From Oscillospiraceae bacterium (GTDB lineage Bacteria; Bacillota_A; Clostridia; Oscillospirales; Oscillospiraceae), in assembly GCA_017398105.1 (NCBI GenBank), contig JAFQHF010000041.1, positions 1 through 27,333 on the forward strand: 27,333 nt of DNA. Reading direction: 5' to 3'. Within the stretch, counting starts at the first letter, position 1, and each line of letters opens with the position of its first letter. Positions 1-7,830 of this stretch are shown piece by piece. The translations under genes were made by a program, and so were the position numbers. Below the pieces are notes generated by a model. It was given only the letters and a program-made list of their open reading frames with translations. It was not told where the DNA came from and did no database searches.

Positions 1-60
1 ATCTCCCAATTTACTGAGCTTTTCTAACCGCAGGCTTTCATCCCATATTCCTATCTGCAT
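1..60 (-). CDS. IS5-type transposase, N-terminus only (cut by window edge)
   Basis: An ATG at 58-60 on the minus strand opens a frame that runs without a stop to the window edge, giving 20 residues that begin MQIGIWDESLRLEKLSKLGD. A strong ribosome binding site (AAGGAGGG) lies 7-9 nt upstream, at about 69-76, so this is a genuine start. The RLEKLSKLGD stretch resembles the N-terminus of IS5/IS1182-like transposases, which typically continue into a P-L-x-x-L motif; this is recalled family knowledge and only 20 residues are available. A TGCTAAAAT extended -10 sequence lies just upstream (about 87-95), without a convincing -35 box. The rest of the gene and any terminal inverted repeat of the element are not resolved. 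Confidence 0.5.
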   Translation of the reverse strand, partial: MQIGIWDESLRLEKLSKLGD

Positions 61-170
61 TTCTTTCGCCCTCCTTCTTGATACTATTTTAGCATATCTT
101 TTGATATTTGGGCGATTGTATTTAGTTTTTAGAGATTACCAATCGTTTATCACGCAACAAACACATGCTA

Positions 171-310
171 CTGTAGGGCGGGGTCATGACCCCGCCGACC
201 CGGCATCGACATTTACAATGGATCGTTCTATCGCATTTGTATCATTTTGCGCTGTTTTTACCTGAATCGTTTTGTAATCTGCTCGGCGGGGTCATGACCC
301 CGCCCTACAG
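171..310 (-). repeat. Palindrome-ended repeat, family A copy 1
   Basis: The 140-bp element begins CTGTAGGG and ends CCCTACAG. Each end carries the same perfect 20-nt palindrome, GGCGGGGTCATGACCCCGCC. Read on the minus strand, its interior aligns with the element at 15803-15943, so the two copies are homologous and inserted in opposite directions. It contains no coding potential. It is probably a small non-autonomous mobile repeat or a REP-like element. Confidence 0.85.
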
Positions 311-331
311 TTAATGCAGCGATCATTTACA

Positions 332-1111
332 TCAGGAAACGCTGACGGATTTCCGCATGGCGCCGATGGCGCCTTTTTCCAGGCGGGAAACCTGGGCCTG
401 GGAGATGCCCAGGGCACCGGCTACCTCCATCTGGGTCTTCCCGTCATAGAACCGCAGGGACAGGATCTGCTTTTCACGGTCATTCAGGCTGCGGAAGGCG
501 TTGCGCAGAGTGATGTGCTCCATCCAGCCGTCTTCCGTGTTCCTGGTATCGCGCACTTGATCCATCACCGTCAGCGGATCGCCGCCGTCGGAATACACCG
601 GGTCATACAGGCTCACCGGTGCACAGACTGCGTCCAGCGCCTGGGATACTTCCTCCTGCGGGATCTCCAGTTCTTTTGAGATTTCCTCCAGAGAGGGCTC
701 CCGGCCCAGGCGCAATGTCAGGGCCTCCTTGCACTGCAGGCACCGGTAAGCCACATCCCGGATGGAGCGGGAGACCCGGATGGCGCTGTTGTCCCGCAGG
801 TAGCGCCGCACCTCACCGGCGATCATTGGCACGCCGTAGGTGGAAAAGCGCACCTGCTTGTCCGGATCGAAATTGGCGATGGCCTTGATCAGCCCGATGC
901 AGCCCACCTGGAACAGGTCGTCGGGATTTTCCCCACGCTTGTCGAAGCGCTGGATCACGGACAGCACCAGCCGCAGATTTCCTTCGATCAGCTTCTCCCG
1001 GGCGGCGGTGTCGCCCTCCCTGGCCCGGCGGAGCAGGGTATCCATCTCCGCCTGGGACAAAACGGTCAGTGCGGATGTGTTCACGCCGCAGATCTCTACT
1101 TTTCCCTGCAT
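332..1111 (-). CDS. sigG: RNA polymerase sporulation sigma factor SigG
   Basis: The 259-aa product is a sigma-70 family factor that directs late forespore transcription during endospore formation. The N-terminal KVEICGVNTS motif is characteristic of SigG and separates it from SigF. Region 2 is visible as DDLFQVGCIGLIKAI...FSTYGVPMI (about residues 65-95), followed by the core-binding and -10 recognition segment with RRYLRDN and RVSRSIRD. Region 4.2 ends the protein with GKTQMEVAGALGISQAQVSR, a helix-turn-helix. The length matches B. subtilis SigG (260 aa). The ATG follows AGGAGG by 6 nt. In Bacillus the gene lies beside spoIIGA and sigE; here neither is present, and the upstream side is a long non-coding stretch with DnaA-box-like motifs. 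I could not find a convincing SigF/SigG-type promoter by eye. Confidence 0.95.
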   Translation of the reverse strand: MQGKVEICGVNTSALTVLSQAEMDTLLRRAREGDTAAREKLIEGNLRLVLSVIQRFDKRGENPDDLFQVGCIGLIKAIANFDPDKQVRFSTYGVPMIAGEVRRYLRDNSAIRVSRSIRDVAYRCLQCKEALTLRLGREPSLEEISKELEIPQEEVSQALDAVCAPVSLYDPVYSDGGDPLTVMDQVRDTRNTEDGWMEHITLRNAFRSLNDREKQILSLRFYDGKTQMEVAGALGISQAQVSRLEKGAIGAMRKSVSVS

Positions 1112-1134
1112 GGTGTTCCTCCTGTTGGTTTGGT

Positions 1135-1606
1135 TGTGGAAAACCCCGCAGAATCTCCCGGCAGCAGTGGTAAACGCAGGTTTTCCACAGGCGCAGGGAG
1201 CAGAACGGGGATAGGAACAGTATTCCCCGGAGGAGGAAGATGATACCTGATACGGCGCTGTAAACGGAAAAAGGCGTTTGCCGGAACGACCCGGAGAAAG
1301 CGTTTTGGCTGTTTTTCACAAAAATTTTCAGAAGGGTTTCGAATGGTGACAAAAATTGACAGGGAAATTTTACAATTTGTAAACTTTTTCGGAAGCTTTT
1401 TCGAAAAAAGCGCCTTAAGGGGACGGTAACGTAACACGAGGAAAACGCAACTTCTGTGATGGATATGCAAATGGGTATACGCACTTTTCCACAGGCTGTG
1501 AGGGAATTCCAAAGAGGCAGAATACCTGTTGATAACTCATAGTTTTCCACATTGTCCACAGGTTTTTCCACAGGAGTTTTCCACAGCCTTTTTCGGTTGT
1601 GGATAT
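1135..1606. promoter_or_regulatory. Cluster of DnaA-box-like nonamers with adjacent AT-rich stretch
   Basis: Plus-strand TTTTCCACA occurs at 1181-1189, 1485-1493, 1543-1551, 1564-1572 and 1577-1585, with TTGTCCACA at 1552-1560. Minus-strand boxes are TTTTCCACA at 1135-1143, ATATCCACA at 1598-1606 and TTATCAACA at 1527-1535. All are within one to three bases of the DnaA consensus TTATCCACA, and seven lie within 122 bp (1485-1606). An A/T-rich stretch at about 1311-1412 flanks them and includes the palindromic CTTTTTCGAAAAAAG region. The arrangement resembles an oriC or a DnaA-titrating or DnaA-regulated site. dnaA and dnaN are not in the window. The rest of the 1112-1735 gap shows no gene. Confidence 0.6.
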
Positions 1607-1735
1607 TCATTTTTGGTTCACATAAACAGAAGCGACGGCTTTCGCCGGATTTCCCACTTTTTCGCAGGTAGTGATTTTTGACCATGGGGAAATCTTTGTG
1701 CAAAAATTCACCCTTGACATAAGCAGCGGCCCGGA

Positions 1736-1870
1736 GATCAACCAATCGTAGGGGCGGATTTCCAATCCGCCCTCCGGATACCGGCAAATGTGCGGAGAAT
1801 TTCGCTGTGCATGTGTTGACGGAGTTAGGGCGGATTAAAAATCCGCCCTACATATAGATGCTTGTTAATC
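1736..1870 (+). repeat. Palindrome-ended repeat, family B copy 1
   Basis: The element starts GATCAACCAATCGTAGGGG. Its left hairpin is GGCGGATTTCCAATCCGCC and its right hairpin is GGGCGGATTAAAAATCCGCC, followed by CCTACATATAGATG. It is homologous over its whole length and in the same orientation to the element at 12628-12760. It lies between the DnaA-box cluster and the glcK terminator. Confidence 0.85.
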
Positions 1871-1901
1871 GTGCGATAAACGATAATTTACAACTGCTCC
1901 A

Positions 1902-1935
1902 TAAAAAATGACCGGGCACCCGAAGGTGTCCGGTC
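1902..1935 (-). terminator. Rho-independent terminator of the ROK kinase operon
   Basis: Read on the minus strand, the stem GACCGGACACC pairs with GGTGCCCGGTC across a TTCG tetraloop, with one A-C mismatch, and is followed by ATTTTTTA. It starts 12 nt after the glcK stop codon. Confidence 0.9.
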
Positions 1936-1947
1936 TGGGGAACAGGT

Positions 1948-2895
1948 TTATTTGCCGAAGGCATCCAGGGCCAGCTTGAAGGCGCCGTAGGCACCGGCGT
2001 CGTTGCCCAGGGAAGCCATGGCGAACTTTGCGCCGCCGGCTGCGTGGAACACATGCTTGTGGAAATAGGGCTCAATGCCGCGCACCAGCATATCGCCGGC
2101 CTTGCTGACACCGCCGCCGATGACCACCACTTCGGGGTTCACGGTGGAGCAGACGTTGGCCAGGAACAGACCCATGTACCGATAGACCTGATCCAGAATG
2201 GCATTGGCAGCTGCGTCGCCTTCCTTGGCGGCATCGAAAATATCCTTGCAGGTCAGGTTTTCCAGAGCATGCAGGGGGCTGCCGGTCTGATTTTCAGCCA
2301 GATACAGCTTTGCCAGACGGACAATGCCGGTGGCGGAGCAGTACTGCTCCACACAGCCCTTATTTCCGCAGTTGCAGCTGACGGTTTCTTCGGGATTGAC
2401 GCAGATATGGCCTACCTCTGCGCCGGAGCCATGGGCGCCGTGGAGCAGGTTGCCCTCCACAACGATGCCGCCGCCAACACCGGTGCCCAGAGTAATGAAG
2501 ACCATGTTGTCGCAGCCCTGGCCGCCGCCCTTCCAGAATTCACCCAGTGCGGCAACGTTGGCATCGTTGCCGGCCTTTACGGGGAAGCCGGTGAGCGCGG
2601 TGAGCTTTTCGGCGATATTGAATACACCCCAGCCCAGGTTGATGCACTTGTTGACGATGCCCTTGGCATTGACAGGGCCGGGAACACCGATGCCCAGACC
2701 CAGAATGCTGGTCTCGTTGATCTGATGGGCACCCAGGAAAGCCCGGATGGAAGCGGCGATATCCGGCAGAATCTGCTCGCCGCCGTTGGCGGTGACAGTG
2801 GGGATCTCCCATTTTTCCAGCATGGTGCCGTTTTCGTCAAAGTAGGCGATCTTGACGGTGGTGCCGCCCAGATCGATGCCGAAGCCGTATTTCAT
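1948..2895 (-). CDS. glcK: ROK-family glucokinase
   Basis: This 315-aa cytoplasmic kinase is expected to phosphorylate glucose to glucose-6-phosphate with ATP. The phosphate-binding motif DLGGTT is at residues 8-13. The catalytic Asp is D111 in GNDANVAALGE. The second glycine-rich loop is TLGTGVGGG at 135-143. The ROK sugar/zinc signature is intact, with E160, H163, C174, C176, C181 and E183. Length matches B. subtilis GlcK (321 aa). The start is ATG at 2893-2895, because GGAGGA lies about 7 nt upstream; a TTG five codons earlier would overlap that site. The gene lies 42 bp downstream of a second ROK gene on the same strand and is probably co-transcribed with it. Sugar specificity is inferred; other hexoses are possible. 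Confidence 0.92.
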   Translation of the reverse strand: MKYGFGIDLGGTTVKIAYFDENGTMLEKWEIPTVTANGGEQILPDIAASIRAFLGAHQINETSILGLGIGVPGPVNAKGIVNKCINLGWGVFNIAEKLTALTGFPVKAGNDANVAALGEFWKGGGQGCDNMVFITLGTGVGGGIVVEGNLLHGAHGSGAEVGHICVNPEETVSCNCGNKGCVEQYCSATGIVRLAKLYLAENQTGSPLHALENLTCKDIFDAAKEGDAAANAILDQVYRYMGLFLANVCSTVNPEVVVIGGGVSKAGDMLVRGIEPYFHKHVFHAAGGAKFAMASLGNDAGAYGAFKLALDAFGK

Positions 2896-2937
2896 GTTGC
2901 GTTCCTCCAAAAATGTTTAAAAATAATGAAAGCGTGA

Positions 2938-3891
2938 TCATTCTTCCGCGGCCGAATCCAGCACCAGCTTAAATGCGCCGATCAGGGGCGCATCCTCACC
3001 CAGGGCAGCCAGCTCGAAACGGACCTCCCGGTTGGCGTGGAATGCGTATTTGCGGAAATAGCGGGCGGTGCCATCCAGAATCTGCGGGCCATATTTGCAC
3101 AGCTCACCGCCGAGGACGATGGTGCCGGGATTGGTGACACAGCAGACGTTGGCGATCATTTCGCCGGCGTACTGGCAGACCTTGTCCAGGATTTCCTTGG
3201 CGGTCTTGTCGCCGGAGGCGGCAGCCTGGAATACATCCACATGGCTTAAGTGCCGCCGGAAGCGCAGGGTGGAGGTCGTGTGTCCCACGGAGGCCAGATG
3301 CCGCTTTGCCACCCGGACGATGCCGAAGGGAGAGCAATACTGCTCCACACAGCCCTTGCTGCCGCAGGTGCAGCTTTCCGTTTCCTGCCGGTTGACGATC
3401 ATGTGGCCCACTTCACCGCCGCCGCCATGAGCGCCCTGCACCAGATGGCCGTTGGAAATAATGGCGCCGCCGATGCCGGTGTTCATGGCTACGTAGAAGA
3501 CATCCTTGCAGCCCCTGCAGCAGCCCTTCCAGCTTTCACCCAGAGCTGCCATATTGGCAATGTTGCTGGATACTACCTTCAGCCCGGTAAGGCCGGAAAG
3601 GTTTCGGTCGATATTAAATACGCCCCAGCCCATATTGACGCACCGGTTGACGGTGCCGCCGCTGTTCACGGGCCCGGGAATGCCCACGCCCACACCCAGA
3701 ATATCGTCCTCGGTCAGGCGGTTGCTGTTCATGTACTGTTCCAGCTCATCCGCAATGCCGGGAAGCACCTGGGCGCTGCCGTATTCCGATGGGGTAGGGA
3801 TACTCCATTTATGAAGCAGCTTGCCGGTTTCATCGAAAAATGCGAACCTGACTGTGCTGCTGCCGATGTCGATACCAAAGCCGTATTTCAT
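2938..3891 (-). CDS. ROK-family paralogue lacking the catalytic Asp (possible pseudokinase)
   Basis: This 317-aa protein aligns end to end, almost without gaps, with the adjacent glucokinase, so the pair arose by tandem duplication. It keeps the zinc and sugar signature (E160, H163, C174, C176, C181, E183). The residue matching catalytic D111 is Ile (SSNIANMAALGE; codon ATT), the phosphate-1 loop is DIGSST instead of DLGGTT, and the second loop is AMNTGIGGA instead of TLGTGVGGG. It is therefore unlikely to be an efficient kinase. It could bind sugar as a sensor or partner of GlcK, but there is no N-terminal helix-turn-helix, so it is not a classic ROK repressor. The ATG at 3889-3891 follows AGGAGG by 8 nt; the frame is open further upstream but without a comparable site. 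The intact frame argues against a recent pseudogene. Confidence 0.85.
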   Translation of the reverse strand: MKYGFGIDIGSSTVRFAFFDETGKLLHKWSIPTPSEYGSAQVLPGIADELEQYMNSNRLTEDDILGVGVGIPGPVNSGGTVNRCVNMGWGVFNIDRNLSGLTGLKVVSSNIANMAALGESWKGCCRGCKDVFYVAMNTGIGGAIISNGHLVQGAHGGGGEVGHMIVNRQETESCTCGSKGCVEQYCSPFGIVRVAKRHLASVGHTTSTLRFRRHLSHVDVFQAAASGDKTAKEILDKVCQYAGEMIANVCCVTNPGTIVLGGELCKYGPQILDGTARYFRKYAFHANREVRFELAALGEDAPLIGAFKLVLDSAAEE

Positions 3892-3921
3892 ATCCGGAAC
3901 CTCCTGAAGATAGATACTTCT

Positions 3922-3950
3922 ATTATACATGGATTGCTGAAAAATGCCAG
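3922..3950 (-). promoter_or_regulatory. Predicted SigA-type promoter of the ROK operon
   Basis: On the minus strand, CTGGCA (3945-3950) and a consensus TATAAT (3922-3927) are separated by 17 nt. The -10 box is about 30 nt before the ATG of the first ROK gene. Confidence 0.7.
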
Positions 3951-4017
3951 TGGGTAAATGAAAAAAACCGGCAAAGCATTCTGCGGTATATGACTGCAAA
4001 ATTTTTTGAAAAGGGGG

Positions 4018-4046
4018 TTGATTTTGTTTGATGAAAGCGTTATAAT
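4018..4046 (+). promoter_or_regulatory. Predicted SigA-type promoter of rpsT
   Basis: TTGATT (4018-4023) and TATAAT (4041-4046) are separated by 17 nt, 40 nt upstream of the rpsT start codon. It diverges from the ROK promoter about 70 bp to the left. Confidence 0.8.
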
Positions 4047-4086
4047 GTGTGTCTGTATGGAAAACTTGAAGAAGGAGGTGCGATAC

Positions 4087-4350
4087 ATGCCCAACATTAA
4101 GTCCTCTAAGAAGGATGTCATTTCTTCCAAGATCGCTTATGAGAAGAACAAGGCTAACAAGTCTGAGCTGAAGACCAACCTGAAGAAGTTCGACGCCGCT
4201 CTGGTGTCCGGCGACAAGGCCAATGCCGAGGCTGCTTACAAGCAGGCCGTCAAGGCTGTTGACCAGGCTGTCGTCAAGGGTCTGCTGCACAAGAACAATG
4301 CTGCCCGCAAGAAGAGCAGCATGACTCTGAAGCTGAACAAGCTGGCCTGA
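4087..4350 (+). CDS. rpsT: 30S ribosomal protein S20
   Basis: The 87-aa basic protein begins MPNIKSSKKDV and ends KKSSMTLKLNKLA, both typical of bS20, which binds 16S rRNA and helps small-subunit assembly. The predicted fold is a three-helix bundle with many Lys and Ala residues, including NKANKSELKT and HKNNAARKK. The length is normal (85-88 aa). The ATG follows GAAGGAGGTG by 7 nt; an in-frame TTG 27 codons upstream lies before the predicted promoter and is rejected. Codon use is strongly biased toward GCT, AAG and CTG, as expected for a highly expressed gene. It is a single-gene transcript with its own promoter and terminator. Confidence 0.97.
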   Translation: MPNIKSSKKDVISSKIAYEKNKANKSELKTNLKKFDAALVSGDKANAEAAYKQAVKAVDQAVVKGLLHKNNAARKKSSMTLKLNKLA

Positions 4351-4365
4351 TTTCTCTGAAAATAT

Positions 4366-4396
4366 CTCCCTCCCGAATTTCCGGAGGGAGTTTTTT
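4366..4396 (+). terminator. Rho-independent terminator of rpsT
   Basis: CTCCCTCC (4366-4373) pairs with GGAGGGAG (4383-4390), followed by six T residues, 16 nt after the rpsT stop. Confidence 0.92.
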
Positions 4397-4487
4397 CATG
4401 CCCGGCGGAGACATGTCCCTGTCCTACGGGACGTTCTCTTATGATTCAGAATTGAGCAGCCGTCGACAAACCTTTTCAAAAATCCCG

Positions 4488-4516
4488 TTGCGTATTGGCG
4501 GGATTTTGATTATAAT
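4488..4516 (+). promoter_or_regulatory. Predicted SigA-type promoter of recG
   Basis: TTGCGT (4488-4493) and TATAAT (4511-4516) have a 17-nt spacer and lie 28 nt before the recG start codon. Confidence 0.7.
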
Positions 4517-4544
4517 AAGGAAAAATCTCCCGGGAGGTGGAAAT

Positions 4545-6593
4545 GTGGCGCATCTGAACGATCCGGTGACCATTCTGAAGGGCATCGGCCCTACCAAGGC
4601 GAAGCTCTTTGCGAACCTGAATATTTTCACCCTCCGGGATCTGATCTGCCATTTCCCCCGGGGCTATGAGGACAGGACGCAGCTGGTGCCTATTGAAAAG
4701 CTTCAGGTGGATGTACCGGCCTGTTTTAAGGCCATGGTCATGAATACCCCCAGGACAAACCATATCCGCAAGGGTCTGGATATCACGAGAGTCCAGGTGG
4801 CGGATCACAGCGGGCGGCTGAATGTGACCTTTTTCAACAACCGCTTCGCAGCGGAGCAGCTGCAGTATGGCCGGGAGTACATATTTTACGGGGCGGTGTC
4901 CGGGGATTTTATCGGCTACAACATGACCAATCCGGTGTTTGAAACATTGGATTCCCAGCCGGTCACCACCCGCCGGGTGCTGCCCGTTTATCCGCTGACT
5001 GCGGGGCTGACAAACGCCGCCATGCTGAAGGCTGTGCGGCAGGCTCTGGCCATCTGCGATCCTCCGGCGGAGATCCTACCGGAAGCTGTGCGAAAGCAGT
5101 ACGGCATCCTCCCGGCAGACCGGGCTTACTGTGCCATCCATGAGCCAAAGGATCTTCAGGAGGCGGAAGAAGCCAAAAAACGGCTGATTTTTGAAGAATT
5201 CTTTGTCTTTTCCGCAGGCCTTTCCCTGATGCGCGCAGCAAGGGCGGAAAAGAAGACGGCGGCCTACCGGGATGCTGACCTGCGGCCGTTTTACGAAGCC
5301 CTGCCCTTTACCCTGACGGGAGCCCAGCAGCGGGCGGTTCAGGAAATCCTGCAGGATTTTCTGCGGGGAGCACCTATGAACCGGCTGGTTCAGGGCGATG
5401 TGGGCAGCGGTAAGACCATGGTGGCGGCAGCGGCTGCGTACTGCGCCGCCCGAAACGGAAAGCAGTCTGCCCTGATGGCACCCACGGAAATTCTGGCGGA
5501 GCAGCATTTTGCTTCTCTGCATAAGCTGTTTGAACCACTTGGCATCACCGTAGCCCTGCTGACGGGCTCCATGACCCCGAAGCAGAAGCGCAATGTCCGG
5601 GAACAGATTGCCCTGGGCATGGTGCAGGTGGCTGTGGGCACCCACGCACTGCTGACGGATGCCACACAGTTTCAGGATCTTGGGCTGGTGATCGCGGACG
5701 AGCAGCACCGCTTCGGCGTGGCCCAGCGGAGCAGGCTGTCCTCCAAGGGGGAGGCTCCCCACCTGCTGGTCATGTCGGCCACGCCCATTCCCCGAACGCT
5801 GGCGCTGCTGATGTACGGCGATCTGGATGTGTCCATTCTGGATGAGCTGCCCCCGGGACGGGAGACGGTGGATACCTTCCTGGTGGGAGAAAGCTACCGG
5901 CCACGGATCAATGCCTTCATCCGTAAGCATGTGTCGGAAGGACATCAGTGTTTTGTGGTCTGTCCGGCGGTGGAGGAAAACGAGGAGCTGGGACTAAAGG
6001 CAGCCACGGTCTGGGCGGAGACCCTGCAGCAGACGGTATTTCCGGATCTGCGAATCGCTTTGCTGCACGGTCAGATGAAGGGCGCGGAAAAAGAAGAAGC
6101 CATGGCTTCCTTTGCCCGGGGGGAAGCGGACGTGATGGTGGCCACCACCGTCATCGAGGTGGGCGTGGATGTGCCCAATGCCACGCTGATGGTCATTGAG
6201 GATGCTGACCGGTTCGGACTTTCCCAGCTGCATCAGCTTCGGGGCCGGGTAGGCCGGGGCAAGGCCAAAAGCTACTGCATCCTCACCTCCCACAACCGCA
6301 ATGCCGAGACGCTGCAGCGGCTGAAGGCATTGTGCAGGACCACCGACGGATTTAAAATTGCGGAGGAAGATCTGAAGCTCCGGGGCCCCGGTGATTTCTT
6401 TGGCTCCCGGCAGTCGGGTCTTCCGGCCTTCCGGGTGGCGGATCTGAGCTTCGACCTGGCAACCCTGAAGCAGGCACAGACAGCATCGGCGGCCTGGATC
6501 GAGGAACACGGCACCTCGGACGAACCGGAAGCCATCGCCCTCCGGGAACGCATCGGCGAGCTGTTCCAGCGTGCGGAAGGAACCATGAATTAA
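4545..6593 (+). CDS. recG: ATP-dependent DNA helicase RecG
   Basis: The 682-aa product is a superfamily 2 helicase that regresses stalled replication forks and migrates branched DNA during repair. The N-terminal wedge domain begins with LKGIGPTKAKLFANL and includes the OB-fold region. Walker A is GDVGSGKT (about residue 285), the DEQH box is DEQHRFGVAQR (about 385), motif III is MSATPIPRT, and motif VI is HQLRGRVGRG. The C-terminal RecG signature LRGPGDFFGSRQSGLPAF is present. The start is GTG at 4545, five nt after GGGAGGTGG; the frame stays open upstream, but that stretch overlaps the predicted promoter. The length equals B. subtilis RecG. In Bacillus recG lies near yloU-yloV; here those genes are about 3 kb downstream, with unrelated genes between. 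Confidence 0.97.
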   Translation: MAHLNDPVTILKGIGPTKAKLFANLNIFTLRDLICHFPRGYEDRTQLVPIEKLQVDVPACFKAMVMNTPRTNHIRKGLDITRVQVADHSGRLNVTFFNNRFAAEQLQYGREYIFYGAVSGDFIGYNMTNPVFETLDSQPVTTRRVLPVYPLTAGLTNAAMLKAVRQALAICDPPAEILPEAVRKQYGILPADRAYCAIHEPKDLQEAEEAKKRLIFEEFFVFSAGLSLMRAARAEKKTAAYRDADLRPFYEALPFTLTGAQQRAVQEILQDFLRGAPMNRLVQGDVGSGKTMVAAAAAYCAARNGKQSALMAPTEILAEQHFASLHKLFEPLGITVALLTGSMTPKQKRNVREQIALGMVQVAVGTHALLTDATQFQDLGLVIADEQHRFGVAQRSRLSSKGEAPHLLVMSATPIPRTLALLMYGDLDVSILDELPPGRETVDTFLVGESYRPRINAFIRKHVSEGHQCFVVCPAVEENEELGLKAATVWAETLQQTVFPDLRIALLHGQMKGAEKEEAMASFARGEADVMVATTVIEVGVDVPNATLMVIEDADRFGLSQLHQLRGRVGRGKAKSYCILTSHNRNAETLQRLKALCRTTDGFKIAEEDLKLRGPGDFFGSRQSGLPAFRVADLSFDLATLKQAQTASAAWIEEHGTSDEPEAIALRERIGELFQRAEGTMN

Positions 6594-6678
6594 AAAATGA
6601 TCTTTGCCTGCAGGGGCGGCGGCCTCTGCAAGACTGTGAAAATGGTAAGAAAATCCCATAGAAAGGATCTATGAAAGA

Positions 6679-7722
6679 ATGAAAAAACGGTTGTTCATCA
6701 ATCTTTTGGCAGCTTTGCTGTTGATCGCGTCTCTGGCGCCCGCAGCCTTCGCTCTGGAAGGCCGGCACATTGCCGACGGCACCTGCGGCGAGGGACTCAC
6801 CTGGTCTCTGGATGGCTATACGCTGACCATCGACGGCAGCGGCCCCATGGACGACGGCGCACCCTGGAGCGAGCATAAGGATCACATTGAGCATGTGGTG
6901 CTCACCGGCGGCGTGACCAGAGTGGGCAAGGATGCCTTCTATAAATATGACCGGATCGAAACGGTGGATTTCGGCGATTCCCTGGTGGAGATCGGCGACG
7001 GGGCCTTCCTGGGCTGCGAGGATATCGATTTTATCCACCTGCCGGATACCTTCAAGAAGTTCGGTGCCCAGTGCTTCAAGGGATGCACCAGCCTGAAATT
7101 TGTCTACTGCGACGGCGGTATGCCCCGGTTCGGCAGCAGCTGCCTGTGGAGCGGCGGCTATATCTCTGTATTTTACCCCACCAACAATCCCTGGCCTGCA
7201 GAATCCGTGAATCAGCTGGTGCATAATTTCGGCGGCAGCCTGGGCATCATGATGGGCAACTTCGAGGATTCTGCTGTGGCAGAGCTGCTTGGAGAAAACA
7301 CCGACGGGGAAGCAGAGGAAACCGAAGAGACGGAGCCGGAGGAAACCGAGGCTGCGGAAACAGAACCCGCTGAGGAAACCCAGGAAGCCACGGAGGCTGC
7401 GGCAGTTTCCGTAACCGAACCGGAGACCGAGCCCACGGAAGCAACCACCGAACCTGTGACGGAGCCCACAACAGAGCCTACTACCGAGCCTACGGAGGCA
7501 CCCACGGAAACCACCGTTCCCGAAACCGAGGAAACCACTGTGCCCACCACGGAGGAAACCGAAGCGCCTGCCGTGACCTTTGAGACGGCTCCCACGGAGC
7601 CGGAGGAGCCGGCCGGGAGCAGCAGCTGGATCGGCATCGTGCTGATCGCCGGTGTGCTGACCTTCCTGATCCTGGGCGCGCTGATCTTCCGTATTGCCAG
7701 CCGCCGGGGCCGGTACCGCTGA
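6679..7722 (+). CDS. Secreted, membrane-anchored leucine-rich-repeat (BspA-like) protein
   Basis: The 347-aa protein starts with a signal peptide (KKR, then a hydrophobic core, and a likely cleavage after AAFA at residue 26). Residues about 60-150 hold BspA-type (LRR_5) repeats such as VTRVGKDAFYKYDRIETVDF and LVEIGDGAFLGCEDIDFIHL. Residues about 210-310 form a low-complexity stalk of Thr, Glu and Pro (TEPTTEPTTEPTEAPTET), probably extended and perhaps glycosylated. A single transmembrane helix (WIGIVLIAGVLTFLILGALI) and a basic tail RRGRYR end the protein, so the repeats should face outward. No LPxTG motif is present. The ligand is unknown; surface adhesion or recognition is a guess. The ATG follows AGAAAGGA at a rather long spacing of 12 nt. 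Confidence 0.8.
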   Translation: MKKRLFINLLAALLLIASLAPAAFALEGRHIADGTCGEGLTWSLDGYTLTIDGSGPMDDGAPWSEHKDHIEHVVLTGGVTRVGKDAFYKYDRIETVDFGDSLVEIGDGAFLGCEDIDFIHLPDTFKKFGAQCFKGCTSLKFVYCDGGMPRFGSSCLWSGGYISVFYPTNNPWPAESVNQLVHNFGGSLGIMMGNFEDSAVAELLGENTDGEAEETEETEPEETEAAETEPAEETQEATEAAAVSVTEPETEPTEATTEPVTEPTTEPTTEPTEAPTETTVPETEETTVPTTEETEAPAVTFETAPTEPEEPAGSSSWIGIVLIAGVLTFLILGALIFRIASRRGRYR

Positions 7723-7756
7723 TGTTTTTTGCCGGTATTTAAAACAATTTTAACAA

Positions 7757-7802
7757 CTTCCGGGAAAATCACACATTTTGTGGTTTTCCCGGAAGCTTTT
7801 TT
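7757..7802 (+). terminator. Rho-independent terminator after the LRR gene
   Basis: CTTCCGGGAAAA (7757-7768) pairs perfectly with TTTTCCCGGAAG (7784-7795), then comes a run of T residues. It insulates gpmI from upstream transcription. Confidence 0.93.
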
Positions 7803-7830
7803 GTTTGGAACGGAAAAAATAAAAAAGTAG

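Noticed and set aside
813..1787. A 324-codon minus-strand frame covering the DnaA-box region and part of sigG
   Set aside because: It begins inside repeat B and overlaps sigG in another frame. Its translation is compositionally odd, and the underlying sequence is dominated by repeated TTTTCCACA motifs.
3892..4290. N-terminal extension of the second ROK gene
   Set aside because: The extra 133 codons run over the rpsT gene and both predicted promoters, while the downstream ATG has a strong ribosome binding site and matches the GlcK start exactly.
6594..6678. Terminator after recG
   Set aside because: Weak complementarity (GCAGGGGC / GGCCTCTGC) without a T tract. Not convincing as an intrinsic terminator.
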